Shown here: one piece after another, positions 50,591 to 59,394 of the stretch
How positions within the stretch are numbered: position 1 is the first letter of the stretch
Layout of the letters: each line of letters starts with the position of its first letter
From: Microcaldota archaeon
GTDB lineage: Archaea > Micrarchaeota > Micrarchaeia > Micrarchaeales > CABMGC01
Reading direction: 5' to 3'
Length of the DNA stretch: 64,000 nucleotides
Assembly: GCA_021818925.1 (NCBI GenBank)
Contig: JAKASU010000002.1
Span: forward strand, 25,347 to 89,346
The notes under the pieces: generated by a model
What the model was told of the DNA's origin: nothing
What the model saw: the letters and a program-made list of their open reading frames with translations, nothing else
Database searches by the model: none
Position numbers and translations under genes: made by a program

Positions 50591-51274
50591 ATTGTGATGC
50601 CTACCCTGAACGAGGAGAAGACGGTAGGAGAGATGCTGCGGAGGCTAGGCAGGGAGTATCCTGGATGCGAGATCGTTTTGGTGGACGACGGATCGCAGGA
50701 CCTGACAAAAGACATAGTGAAGAAGGCATCGCTTCAGAACGCAAACATCAGGTTCTTCGATAGGGCTTTGATGGGACTTGAGAAAGGGCTCACGGCAAGC
50801 ATAATCTACGGGATAATGAGAAGCAGGACAGAGTACGTGATAGTTATAGACGCGGACATGCAGCATCCGCCTGAAAAGATAAAAGACGTGGCTGCGAAGC
50901 TGGAACATGGCTACGACCTGGTAGTCGCCAACAGGGCAGCGGTCACAGGATGGGCGGCCTACCGCAAGCTTATATCAAGGAGCTTCATGTATGTCGGAAA
51001 GATCGTACTCTTTGTATGGGCAAAGGAGACGTGCGTTGACATTTTCTCGGGGTTCTTTGGGATCAAGAGGAACCTGTTTCTGTCAGTATATCGTAAGAAC
51101 AGGGATCGGTTCGTGGGGACCGGATACAAAGTGCTCTTTGACTTCCTCAAGTGCGTGGATAGGGGCAGCTTGAAAATATCAAACGTGCCGTTTGTATTCC
51201 ACACACGAAAATTTGGTTCGTCTAAGGCTGGGATTTGGCAGGGAATAGCCCTGCTCAGGTCGTTTTTCAGCTGA
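50591..51274 (+). CDS. Family 2 glycosyltransferase (dolichol-phosphate mannosyltransferase-like)
   Basis: GT-A fold: TIVMPTLNEEKTVGEMLRRL, IVLVDDGSQDLT, VIVIDADMQHPPEKIKDVAA with the DxD-like DAD motif, and RFVGTGYKVLFDFLK, as in DPM1/GtrB proteins; no C-terminal membrane helices. It likely charges a polyprenyl phosphate with a sugar for the adjacent flippases and GT-C. The first strand needs residues before 50594; the upstream codons ending at CTG 50564, preceded by GGTGATG, suggest the true start is that CTG or the GTG at 50591. Confidence 0.85.
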   Translation: MVMPTLNEEKTVGEMLRRLGREYPGCEIVLVDDGSQDLTKDIVKKASLQNANIRFFDRALMGLEKGLTASIIYGIMRSRTEYVIVIDADMQHPPEKIKDVAAKLEHGYDLVVANRAAVTGWAAYRKLISRSFMYVGKIVLFVWAKETCVDIFSGFFGIKRNLFLSVYRKNRDRFVGTGYKVLFDFLKCVDRGSLKISNVPFVFHTRKFGSSKAGIWQGIALLRSFFS

Positions 51275-53257
51275 CTACAGCAGCACATACGCCAGGAATA
51301 CAGGAGCGAGGAGTATGGAGACCGTGCTAACGACCTTTATCATCGAGTTCAACGCTGGGCCAGCTGTGTCCTTGAGCGGATCGCCCACCGTGTCCCCAAC
51401 TACCGACGCCTTGTGCGCATCGCTGCCCTTGCCTCCGAACTTGCCCGTTTCTATGTACTTCTTCGCGTTGTCCATCGCAGCTCCGCCGTTGGCCATGAAG
51501 AGCGCCATCACGAAGCTCGTAGGTATCATGCCGACTATCAGTCCGCCGAGCGCCTCGCGCCCGAGCACCAGGCCAACGACTATAGGGGTGGCGATCACAA
51601 GTATCTCGGGCACAACAAGAGACTTGAGCGCGTTGACAGTCACTATGTCAACCGCGCGCGCGTAGTCGGGTTTCGCCTTGCCAGTCAGTATGCCCTTTAT
51701 CGTTCTTACCTGCCTTCTCACTTCGTCAACCATCAGGTTCGCAGTCTTGCCTACGGCCTCCATGAGGAACGAAGCGAAGATGAAGGGAAGGAGCGCTCCC
51801 AGGAAGATGCCTGCCGTCACGACAGGGTCAAGCGCGTCTATAGCGGTAAGATGGACCGCCTGAGCAAACGCAACGAACAGCGCAGTGGCGGACAGGGCGG
51901 CGCCTCCTATCGCAAAGCCTTTGGTCGTGGCCTTTGTAGTGTTGCCAAGCGCGTCCAGCGCGTCGGTGACCTTTCTGACCTTGCTTGGAAGGTTCGCCAT
52001 CTCTGCTATCCCGCCAGCGTTGTCAGTTATGGGCCCGAAAGAGTCTATCGTAAGTATCGTTGCTGTGAGCGATAGCATTCCGACAGCAGCTATGCCTATT
52101 CCATAGACCCCCGCAGCGAAGTAACTGGCGAGTATGGCGATAACAACGAAGACCACGGGGAAGAAGGTTGTTCTTAGTCCTATAGACAGTCCCATTATCA
52201 CGCCTGTGCCTGCTCCTCCGCGCGCAGCCTCGGCTATCTTCACCACCTGCCTCCTTCCGCTTCCGGTGTAGTAATCGGTTATCGCGAAGAGTAGGATTGC
52301 CAGCATCAGGCCTGAGAAGACAGGCACGAAATAAAGGAGCGGCATTCCGCTCACATATGTTATCGCAAAGTCAAGAATCGCCGACACGATTATCGCTGAG
52401 CCTATGCCCTTGTATAATGCGGCTGTTGCGTTTCCGCGCTTTGCTTTCAGGAAGAGCATGCTCGCTAGGCTGCCCACAACTCCGGCAGATGCAATGTAAA
52501 GAGGGTACAAGAACGGCGTTGTTCCGCTCTGCAGGAAGCCGGCTGCTATGAGCAGTGATGCCACAAGCGTGACTACGTAGCTCTCATATACGTCAGCAGC
52601 CATGCCGGCGCAATCGCCGACGTTGTCGCCAACGTTGTCCGCTATCACCGCAGGGTTCCTGGGATCGTCCTCAGGCATATTCAGTTCCGTTTTCCCGACA
52701 AGGTCCGCTCCGACGTCTGCAGACTTGGTGTATATCCCTCCACCAACTCTTGCGAAGAGCGAAACCAGAGAAGCGCCGAACCCGAATCCTATGAGTATTG
52801 CAACTCCGCTGATTGTGAGATAGCTGAGCAGGAGGCTGAGTCCTATTAGGCCGAAGCCTATCGCGGCGAAGCCTGTCACCGCGCCACCGAGAATTGCAGT
52901 GTAGAATGCGTGGTCGACCCCTTTCTCAGCCGCCTTCGCAGTCCTGACATTCGCGCGGACAGCAACGTTCATGCCAAGATAGGCGGTGAGATAAGAAGTT
53001 ACGGCGCCTGTGACAAACGCTATTATTATCTGCTCGCCGTTCTGCAAGAAGAAGAATAAGACGGAAAGTATGACAACGAAGACGCCTATTGTCATCGCCT
53101 GCCTGTTCAGGTACGCGCTGGAGCCGCTCCTTATGGCTTCTGACAGTTCCTTCATCTTCTCTGTCCCGGCGTCTTTCTTCAGCGTTATTATCGCGGCGAC
53201 TATCGAGAACGCGAGCGCCAGTATTCCGAATGCTAGGCTATAGTAATAGAGCACCAT
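51275..53257 (-). CDS. hppA: Membrane-bound proton-translocating pyrophosphatase (K+-independent type)
   Basis: 660 residues, ~16 membrane helices. Catalytic loops: GGGIYTKSADVGADLVGK, NPAVIADNVGDNVGDCAGMA, GPITDNAGGIAEM and GGAAMDNAKKYIE, SVVGDTVGDPLKDTAGPALN. The K+-site has Lys in GNTTKATTKGFAIGGA, which marks the K+-independent proton-pumping class (K+-dependent forms have Ala). It recycles pyrophosphate energy to pump protons. ATG 53257 preferred over TTG 53269. Confidence 0.95.
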   Translation of the reverse strand: MVLYYYSLAFGILALAFSIVAAIITLKKDAGTEKMKELSEAIRSGSSAYLNRQAMTIGVFVVILSVLFFFLQNGEQIIIAFVTGAVTSYLTAYLGMNVAVRANVRTAKAAEKGVDHAFYTAILGGAVTGFAAIGFGLIGLSLLLSYLTISGVAILIGFGFGASLVSLFARVGGGIYTKSADVGADLVGKTELNMPEDDPRNPAVIADNVGDNVGDCAGMAADVYESYVVTLVASLLIAAGFLQSGTTPFLYPLYIASAGVVGSLASMLFLKAKRGNATAALYKGIGSAIIVSAILDFAITYVSGMPLLYFVPVFSGLMLAILLFAITDYYTGSGRRQVVKIAEAARGGAGTGVIMGLSIGLRTTFFPVVFVVIAILASYFAAGVYGIGIAAVGMLSLTATILTIDSFGPITDNAGGIAEMANLPSKVRKVTDALDALGNTTKATTKGFAIGGAALSATALFVAFAQAVHLTAIDALDPVVTAGIFLGALLPFIFASFLMEAVGKTANLMVDEVRRQVRTIKGILTGKAKPDYARAVDIVTVNALKSLVVPEILVIATPIVVGLVLGREALGGLIVGMIPTSFVMALFMANGGAAMDNAKKYIETGKFGGKGSDAHKASVVGDTVGDPLKDTAGPALNSMIKVVSTVSILLAPVFLAYVLL

Positions 53258-53295
53258 AAGAAGCCCCAAACTAGTAGCAAAACAAGATATTTAAA

Positions 53296-54135
53296 TCATA
53301 CAGAGAACCCGCCAGGCGGCAGGTGCTGCATTATATAGTCGATGTCGTTGTAGTTGAGCCTCTTTGCTATCGCCTTTGCCGCATCAGACTTCTTAAGTTT
53401 GCCGGGAGTCAGCTTCATACCAGTGGTCTGGGCGGATCTGGAGTACGCTGTGAATGGCATGATTTTCAGCTTCTTCGCATTCACTATTATCTCCAACGGC
53501 AGCACCTTCACGTACGCGTTGGCGTTGTCGAACTGCTTCTGCAAGTCTATCCTGTTCTCCGAAACGAGCGCGGCGAGCTCGAGCTTCACATTCCTGTACC
53601 ACTCCCTTTCGCCCGAGATGAGGAAGCTGCCGGTGCCGAGCGACCCGTTCTCTCTCGATTTCGAGACCTGGTCCTTTCTGGCTGAGAAGACGTCAACAGC
53701 TGCAAGTCCCTGCTCCCACGCCTTCGAGAAGCACGCTGCGAACTGCGCGGCCTCCTCCTTCACCTCGCTGCTCGCTTCGGTTCCGTTCTTGAGGACCACG
53801 ACAGATGCGCCGAACACGTTCGCGTGGAAGAAAAGGTCGTTGCGCTCCAGATACTTTGCCACCACCTCCTCGTTCTGCTGCGCGCTCCTTCCGCCTATCG
53901 CGAGCCTGCCGTCGCTGGCAAAGAACCAGTAGAACTTCTCGTACCACTCCTTCTCCTCCTTCTTGCGCAGCTCCCTGCCCTCGATCTTCTCGCTGTCCAG
54001 CTCCGCTATCCTCTTTTCAAGCCTCTTGACCGCCTGCTCTGCCCCCTCCAGCTTGCGCTTCGCCTCCTTCGATCTCTCGAAATAGTCCTCTGCGTTCTGC
54101 TGCGCCGACTTGGTGTAGTCAAGCTCCGCCTCCAT
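53296..54135 (-). CDS. Short NFACT-family protein (NFACT-R core only)
   Basis: 279 residues: a coiled coil (~1-60), then the NFACT-R (DUF814) domain with KFYWFFASDGRLAIGGRSAQ, EEVVAKYLERNDLFFHANVF and the GASVVVLKNG strand. The NFACT-N domain and HhH present in NEMF/RqcH (~650 residues) are absent. Those proteins tag stalled nascent chains on the 50S subunit. The ATG at 54135 is just after the SecE stop. Either this is a stand-alone NFACT-R or the N-terminal half is encoded elsewhere. Confidence 0.8.
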   Translation of the reverse strand: MEAELDYTKSAQQNAEDYFERSKEAKRKLEGAEQAVKRLEKRIAELDSEKIEGRELRKKEEKEWYEKFYWFFASDGRLAIGGRSAQQNEEVVAKYLERNDLFFHANVFGASVVVLKNGTEASSEVKEEAAQFAACFSKAWEQGLAAVDVFSARKDQVSKSRENGSLGTGSFLISGEREWYRNVKLELAALVSENRIDLQKQFDNANAYVKVLPLEIIVNAKKLKIMPFTAYSRSAQTTGMKLTPGKLKKSDAAKAIAKRLNYNDIDYIMQHLPPGGFSV

Positions 54136-54136
54136 G

Positions 54137-54358
54137 CTATACAATTAGCCCTATTACTATAGAAATAAGGTAGCCCATGATCCCGAGGATTATGGTCCCG
54201 AGAAGCACTATCTTGAGCGTGCGCTTGAACTCGTTCATGCCAGGCTTGTAGCTGATGTTCAGCATTCGCTTTGCGTCGTCGTAGAACCGGACTACCTTCG
54301 GAATAGGATTAAGGTTCATCACTTTCATTTCGCGGAGGAGTTTAAAATACTCTTGCAT
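54137..54358 (-). CDS. secE: Preprotein translocase subunit SecE
   Basis: 73 residues with an amphipathic N-terminal region (KVVRFYDDAKRMLNISYKPG, then MNEFKRTLKIVLLGTIILGI) and one membrane helix. SecE clamps SecY in the Sec61 channel. Start ATG overlaps the FtsZ1 stop by one base. FtsZ1-SecE is a conserved archaeal pair; NusG/Spt5, the usual third gene, is replaced here by the NFACT gene. Confidence 0.85.
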   Translation of the reverse strand: MQEYFKLLREMKVMNLNPIPKVVRFYDDAKRMLNISYKPGMNEFKRTLKIVLLGTIILGIMGYLISIVIGLIV

Positions 54359-55428
54359 TAGCCGAAGATCTCATCTAGGTCTTCTGTGTCCTCCGCTCCG
54401 GAGATCTTGCCCTTTATTCCCTCCTCGGTGTAGCTAGCGTACTCGACCCCGCCCATGACGATCATCACCTTGAGCGCGCTCTTCTGCATATCTGGCTCTA
54501 TCCTCGCGCCCCACTTCAGCATGGCATCGTCGCTTATCCTTCCTGACACCTCCTGGAAGATGCTCTCGGCCTCGCGCAACGTCAGGTCCTGGCCTCCGAC
54601 TATGTTCACCAGCGCCTTCTTCGCAGTTGCAAGGTCCACGTCAAGAAGCGGGCTCTTGAGCGTGTTCTCCACAGCTATTATTGCGCGGTCCTTGGTGGAA
54701 GCGCCGTTGCTCTCTCCCAGGCCGATGACCGCATAACCAGAATCCTTCAGCACGCTCCTAAGGTCTGCGAAGTCTATGTTTACCATTCCAGGCTTGGTGA
54801 CCATCTCCACTATGCCCTTGGTCGCGTTGGCGAGGACCTCGTCACTCACCTTGAAGGCCATGTTCAGCGGGAGATCCGGCGCTATGCTGAGCAGCTTGTC
54901 GTTGGGTATGATTATCGTAGTGTCTGTTGCGCGCTTGAGCCTCTGCAGGCCCTCGAGAGCTGAACGCATCCTCGCCCTGCCCTCTGTGGAGAAAGGAAGC
55001 GTGACTATGCCCACTGTCAGGGCCCCCGCCTCCTTGGCCTCGTGCGCTATGAGCGGGAGCGAGCCTGTTCCGGTGCCTCCTCCAAGTCCGCACGTGACGA
55101 ATACGAGCTGCGCGTCGCCGAGCATGTGCCTTATTTCTTCTTTGCTTTCATGCGTCGCCTCCTCGCCCAGCTTGGGGTCGCTGCCTGCTCCGAGGCCGCG
55201 CGTCGCCTTCTTCCCGAGAAGGAGCTTGCGGTGCGACTTCACGCGGACAAGGTGTTGCGCGTCTGTGTTCATCGCTATCAGCGTGGCGCCCTCTATATTT
55301 GACTCCACCATCCTCGATATCGTGTTTGATCCTGATCCTCCGGAGCCGACTATGTAGATCTTGGGCTTGGCTGACTCTATGAATTTCAGCAAGTCTTCAT
55401 CGTCTGGGGAGACGAAGTTCTCCGCCAT
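54358..55428 (-). CDS. ftsZ1: Cell division GTPase FtsZ (FtsZ1-type)
   Basis: Second FtsZ of the window: IYIVGSGGSGSNTISRMVES, NTDAQHL, tubulin signature CGLGGGTGTGSLP, and VNIDFADLRSVLKDSGYAVI. The Ser in the first G-loop (GSGGSGSN) and the acidic N-terminus (SPDDEDLLKFIESAKP) fit FtsZ1, as does the coupling to SecE. 356 residues. It overlaps SecE by one base. Confidence 0.92.
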   Translation of the reverse strand: MAENFVSPDDEDLLKFIESAKPKIYIVGSGGSGSNTISRMVESNIEGATLIAMNTDAQHLVRVKSHRKLLLGKKATRGLGAGSDPKLGEEATHESKEEIRHMLGDAQLVFVTCGLGGGTGTGSLPLIAHEAKEAGALTVGIVTLPFSTEGRARMRSALEGLQRLKRATDTTIIIPNDKLLSIAPDLPLNMAFKVSDEVLANATKGIVEMVTKPGMVNIDFADLRSVLKDSGYAVIGLGESNGASTKDRAIIAVENTLKSPLLDVDLATAKKALVNIVGGQDLTLREAESIFQEVSGRISDDAMLKWGARIEPDMQKSALKVMIVMGGVEYASYTEEGIKGKISGAEDTEDLDEIFG

Positions 55429-55495
55429 CAGTATAACCTGTCGCCTGTTTTAGTATGAGCAACAAAACATAAAAAGATATTGCGGCGAGAGAGGG

Positions 55496-56953
55496 CTAGC
55501 CTATCGTCCAGAACCACGGAAGCACGTTCAGCAGCAGGGCGAAAACAAGAGCTATTGCTATCCACTTCATCGCCCGCTTGCTCTTCACCTTGCTCTGGTA
55601 GACGCGCCAGCCGTCGAAGCCTGGTATAGGCAGCAGGTTGAATATTGCCACGAAGAAGTTCAGGCCGAAGGAGAGCGCCGCTATTGCGTAGAGGAAGTTC
55701 GCTGACTGGTACGCGCCGGTGATTTGCGCTGGCACGACAGTGACCCCGAGCTTTCCGTCGGAAGTAGGGGTCAGGGAGAAGGTGCCCTTGTTTGTGGCTA
55801 TCTGCACAGGTTCGCCTGGTTTGTAACTGCTCTCCACACTCTGGAGGGCGAATTCATTACTGATCCGTACACTGTTCCACATCAGTATAACGGAGTTTGG
55901 GGCTATAACGCCATATGCCGGGTAGTTTTTGATCGTCTGCGTCACCAGCACGCCGCCCGTGCCTATGTTTGGAAGCACGTAGTAGATTAGCACAAGCGCG
56001 AAAACGAAAAAGACAAGGGAGGTCAGCATATTTGCCGATACCCCGGCTATCGATATCCTATTCTGCAGGCTCTCTTTCAGTTTCTTAACCTGCCTCTCAT
56101 CGGGCTCTACGAAAGCACCCATAGGTATTACACCGAAGAGTATCGCGCCTATCGACTTTATCCTTACCTTAGCTATCTTCGCGAGCACGCCGTGCGAGAA
56201 CTCGTGGACAACGAGAAGTATGAAGAGTGCTATTATGCCTGCGAAGAAGGGGATTGTTATTCCTGGAAGCAGGGGCGCGACGCCAGGTACCTGTTGCGTC
56301 AGTATGGCGTAGTTTGGCTTGGAAGCAAAAAGCCCGAGAAGGAAGGTGAAAGTTGAGTAGAGTATGCTGCCTCCGCTGTAGAATATGAGAAATATGGTGA
56401 ACAGGCTGAAGCCACCGATTATCCCGAGCGCCACGAAGATGTAGAAGAACGGGCTTACGCTCTGGGTTGCTGGTATGCTTGATACGCTCGAAGTTATCTG
56501 TGGGATGTTTATGAAGCTTATGACTATCGAGAGGTAAGGGAATACCAGGACGAAGATCACAAGAAGGCTCGCTATCCCGAGCAGCATCATTTTCTTGCTT
56601 ACGTATTTCCCGAAAAGGAGGTATGAGATGAGACCGAATCCGAGGACGAGGCCCCAATCGGCGAACGCTATCCAGAGCCTGGGATGCTTCCTTGACAGCG
56701 ACTCGACGAGCTTGATGCCGCGCTTGCCTCCGAGAAGATAGGCGCCGTATGACTCCTTTATGCCGTTTGTTGCCGCAATCATCCTGCCCGAGAGCATCAG
56801 CACTGCCACGGCCACGGCGAACCTGAGCAACACGTCGCCGTTCGCAAGGTAAAGGAAAGTAAGAGCGAAGAATGTTGCAGCGGCGAGCACCAGCGTCAGC
56901 ATGGCTTTGAAGCCCCTGCTTCTCTTCGGTCGTGTACTCTTGCGTGACGGCAT
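55496..56953 (-). CDS. Site-2 protease family metallopeptidase (M50)
   Basis: 485 residues with ~9 membrane helices. Zinc site LFILLVVHEFSHGVLAKIAK (HExxH) and the second motif NLLPIPGFDGWR in the last third. A PDZ-like segment (~residues 340-400) lies between. S2P proteases cut transmembrane regulators within the membrane. The window also encodes a transmembrane winged-helix protein at 12.5 kb, a possible type of substrate; this link is speculative. Confidence 0.92.
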   Translation of the reverse strand: MPSRKSTRPKRSRGFKAMLTLVLAAATFFALTFLYLANGDVLLRFAVAVAVLMLSGRMIAATNGIKESYGAYLLGGKRGIKLVESLSRKHPRLWIAFADWGLVLGFGLISYLLFGKYVSKKMMLLGIASLLVIFVLVFPYLSIVISFINIPQITSSVSSIPATQSVSPFFYIFVALGIIGGFSLFTIFLIFYSGGSILYSTFTFLLGLFASKPNYAILTQQVPGVAPLLPGITIPFFAGIIALFILLVVHEFSHGVLAKIAKVRIKSIGAILFGVIPMGAFVEPDERQVKKLKESLQNRISIAGVSANMLTSLVFFVFALVLIYYVLPNIGTGGVLVTQTIKNYPAYGVIAPNSVILMWNSVRISNEFALQSVESSYKPGEPVQIATNKGTFSLTPTSDGKLGVTVVPAQITGAYQSANFLYAIAALSFGLNFFVAIFNLLPIPGFDGWRVYQSKVKSKRAMKWIAIALVFALLLNVLPWFWTIG

Positions 56954-56991
56954 AGCATCTCTTTAAATCTTGTTTTGCGCAAATAGATATA

Positions 56992-57471
56992 TTGCTAGGT
57001 GGTCAGACGCCAGAGTGCGAGATCTGCGGAAAGAAGGCCGACACCGTATACGAGATAAACTTCGAGGGCACGCGCATACTAGTGTGCGAGAGGGACGCGA
57101 GGGGCAGGGAGGTGATCAACACCTTCGGACCAAAATCCAAGGAGGAGAGAAGTGTGGAGGCGCGGACGAGGCCGCAGATGCAGGAGGAGCTTGTGGAGAA
57201 TTTCGGCGAGAAGATACGCAACGCAAGGGAGGCGATAGGCCTTCCGCTGAGGGTGCTTGCCGAGAGGATAAGCGAGAAGGAGAGCACGCTCACAAGGATA
57301 GAGAAGCAGGAGACACTGCCGAACGAGAAGACGAGGCAGAAGCTAGAGAAGGAGCTTGGGATAAGGCTCCTGTCAAAGTTGAGCGAAGGAAAGCAGTTCG
57401 TGGCGCAGAAAAAGAACGAACCTTTTACAATAGGGGACTTCACGAAGAAGGACGATAAAGATGGTGAATGA
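56992..57471 (+). CDS. mbf1: Multiprotein bridging factor 1 (aMBF1)
   Basis: 159 residues: N-terminal zinc ribbon (CEICGKKADTVYEINFEGTR, then CERD) and an XRE-type HTH (IRNAREAIGLPLRVLAERIS, LTRIEKQETLPNEKTRQKLE). In archaea this protein binds the small ribosomal subunit. TTG start at 56992, with a TATA-like CTTTAAAT ~26-30 nt upstream, so probably leaderless. FEN1 begins with the next codon after its stop. Confidence 0.9.
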   Translation: MLGGQTPECEICGKKADTVYEINFEGTRILVCERDARGREVINTFGPKSKEERSVEARTRPQMQEELVENFGEKIRNAREAIGLPLRVLAERISEKESTLTRIEKQETLPNEKTRQKLEKELGIRLLSKLSEGKQFVAQKKNEPFTIGDFTKKDDKDGE

Positions 57472-58530
57472 TTGGCGGTAGAGCTGGGTCCGCTTGTTTC
57501 CGAAGTGAAGGAGCCGATATCGCTCGATGACCTCTCGAACAGGATAGTTGCAGTGGATGCGTACAACACGATCTACCAATTCCTATCCATAATAAGGGGA
57601 CCTGACGGCACGCCGCTCAAGGACTCGCACGGGATGGTGACGAGCCACCTCTCCGGCCTCTTCTACCGCACAATAAACCTGCTGGAGCACAGGATAACGC
57701 CTGTCTTCGTCTTCGACGGCATTCCACCGGCCCTGAAGCAGCGAACGATAGAAGCAAGGATGAGGAGAAGGGAGGAGGCGAGGGAACAGTGGGAGAAGGC
57801 GCTCAAGGAGGGCATGGTGGCAGAGGCTAGGACGCACGCGATGGCCAGCACGAGAATCAACAAGGAGATAGTGCAGAGCGCGAAGGAGCTGCTTGACTAC
57901 ATGGGCATAGCGCACATACAGGCGCCAAGCGAGGGCGAGGCGCAGGCCGCTAGAATGACAAAAGAGGGCCTGGTCTACGCCAGCGCGACTCAGGACTACG
58001 ATATCTTCCTGTTCGGAGCCGACGTGGCCGTTAGGAACCTGACGATAAGCGGCAGGAGGAAGATACCTAGGAAGAACGTATTCGTTGACATAACACCGGA
58101 GCGCGTGGAGCTGAAGAGGCTGCTGGAGAGCCTGAAGCTGAACCAGAAGCAGCTCATCTGGCTGGGAATGCTTGTGGGCACTGACTTCAACGAGGGCGTA
58201 GACAAAGTGGGACCCAAGACGGCGCTCAAGATAGTGAGGGAGAGGAAGAGCCTCAAGGAAGTGGTGGGCTACGTGAAAGACAAATACGGCACAGACTTCG
58301 AGGTGGAGCCCGAGGAGGTCGAGAACGTGTTCCTGAAGCCAGAAACCGAAGAGATGAGGAGGGGTGAGTTCAGCGCGATGATGAACGGCACGAAGGCGAA
58401 CAAGGAGAAGATAATCAGGTTCATGTGCGACCAGCACGACTTCTCGCAGGAGCGCGTTGACAAATTTGCAGACGTGCTCGTGGGATACAAGTCTGCGGCG
58501 GGACAGAAGGGGATCGGGGCTTGGGTGTAG
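57472..58530 (+). CDS. fen: Flap endonuclease 1 (FEN1)
   Basis: Removes 5' flaps and RNA primers in replication and repair. 352 residues: N-domain IVAVDAYNTIYQFLSIIRGP, FVFDGIPPALKQRT, I-domain APSEGEAQAARMT, ATQDYDIFLFGADVAVRNLT, and LVGTDFNEGVDKVGPKTALK. The C-terminus QKGIGAWV is a weak PCNA-binding (PIP) box lacking the usual aromatic pair. TTG start directly after the MBF1 stop. Confidence 0.95.
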   Translation: MAVELGPLVSEVKEPISLDDLSNRIVAVDAYNTIYQFLSIIRGPDGTPLKDSHGMVTSHLSGLFYRTINLLEHRITPVFVFDGIPPALKQRTIEARMRRREEAREQWEKALKEGMVAEARTHAMASTRINKEIVQSAKELLDYMGIAHIQAPSEGEAQAARMTKEGLVYASATQDYDIFLFGADVAVRNLTISGRRKIPRKNVFVDITPERVELKRLLESLKLNQKQLIWLGMLVGTDFNEGVDKVGPKTALKIVRERKSLKEVVGYVKDKYGTDFEVEPEEVENVFLKPETEEMRRGEFSAMMNGTKANKEKIIRFMCDQHDFSQERVDKFADVLVGYKSAAGQKGIGAWV

Positions 58531-58532
58531 AA

Positions 58533-59393
58533 ATGGAAGTGATTTTCAATACAAATGAACGAATAAGAAAGCTGGCGGGAATATGGGATATGTTCGGCCC
58601 GCCTAATTCCATAGGGCGTATGATAGCTAGACACGCTAACTATTTCGGAGATACTGTTTATGCTGCAGCAATGATAAGTGAAAAACTGGATGAAATAATT
58701 GATAACCTTGCTAAAAAACACATTAGAAGAGGCACCGTATGGGCATCGTTGCTTGATAGAAACATTGCTAACTTAAAGAAGCCACGTAGAGTCAGAGAGA
58801 TAATCTCGTCTCTTGACAATCTAGATGTGCACCTTGAGGATGAAAGAAGCAACCACTTTAAACGCATAACGAAAGAGTTACGAAAAAGCGCTAAGTCAAA
58901 TGAAAAGGAAATGGCGAAATGGGTTACGAAGATATTCGGCTTTGAGCTCCCTCAGAGCATTGACATCGTACTCAATACTGCGCCTATTGCTCAGCACTTT
59001 AGTAACGGTAGTGCGGTTTCCTACGATCCGTTCATCATTACGCTTGATTTTTACAAGTACAGAAAATCCGTACTGGCGGTAGTAATCCATGAAGTTTTGC
59101 ATTCATTGATCAGAAAACACAGGTCACTGAAAGAGAAACCACGGAATGGTGTCAGAGCGTTCGAAGAGGCCTTATTGGATTACTTTGTTCCGGACGGAAT
59201 GCTTGCAGAGAAACTTGGGTTTGTTCACAAACTTGATGTAAAACAGCTGCAGAAAAAGACAGAAGTTAACAGGCGTTGGGCATCGAGGGAATCAAAAAAA
59301 CTTCTGCCTACTATGGAGGAGTACTACAAAATATGCGGTCAAGAAACAATATGGTCTTTCTTAAGAAAAAAAGGTTTCGAGGAAGTCAGATGA
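58533..59393 (+). CDS. Putative HExxH metallopeptidase in an AT-rich patch
   Basis: 286 residues. VIHEVLHSLIRKHRSL carries HExxH and, ~20 residues on, FEEALLDYFVPDG supplies a glutamate, as in gluzincins. The N-terminal ~150 residues are helical with no known domain. No signal or membrane segment. Base composition is clearly richer in A/T and uses codons such as AGA, AAT, ATA and TTA-type far more than neighbours, which suggests a recent arrival. Start ATG 58533 overlaps nothing and lies 2 nt after FEN1. Confidence 0.6.
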   Translation: MEVIFNTNERIRKLAGIWDMFGPPNSIGRMIARHANYFGDTVYAAAMISEKLDEIIDNLAKKHIRRGTVWASLLDRNIANLKKPRRVREIISSLDNLDVHLEDERSNHFKRITKELRKSAKSNEKEMAKWVTKIFGFELPQSIDIVLNTAPIAQHFSNGSAVSYDPFIITLDFYKYRKSVLAVVIHEVLHSLIRKHRSLKEKPRNGVRAFEEALLDYFVPDGMLAEKLGFVHKLDVKQLQKKTEVNRRWASRESKKLLPTMEEYYKICGQETIWSFLRKKGFEEVR

Positions 59394-59394
59394 A

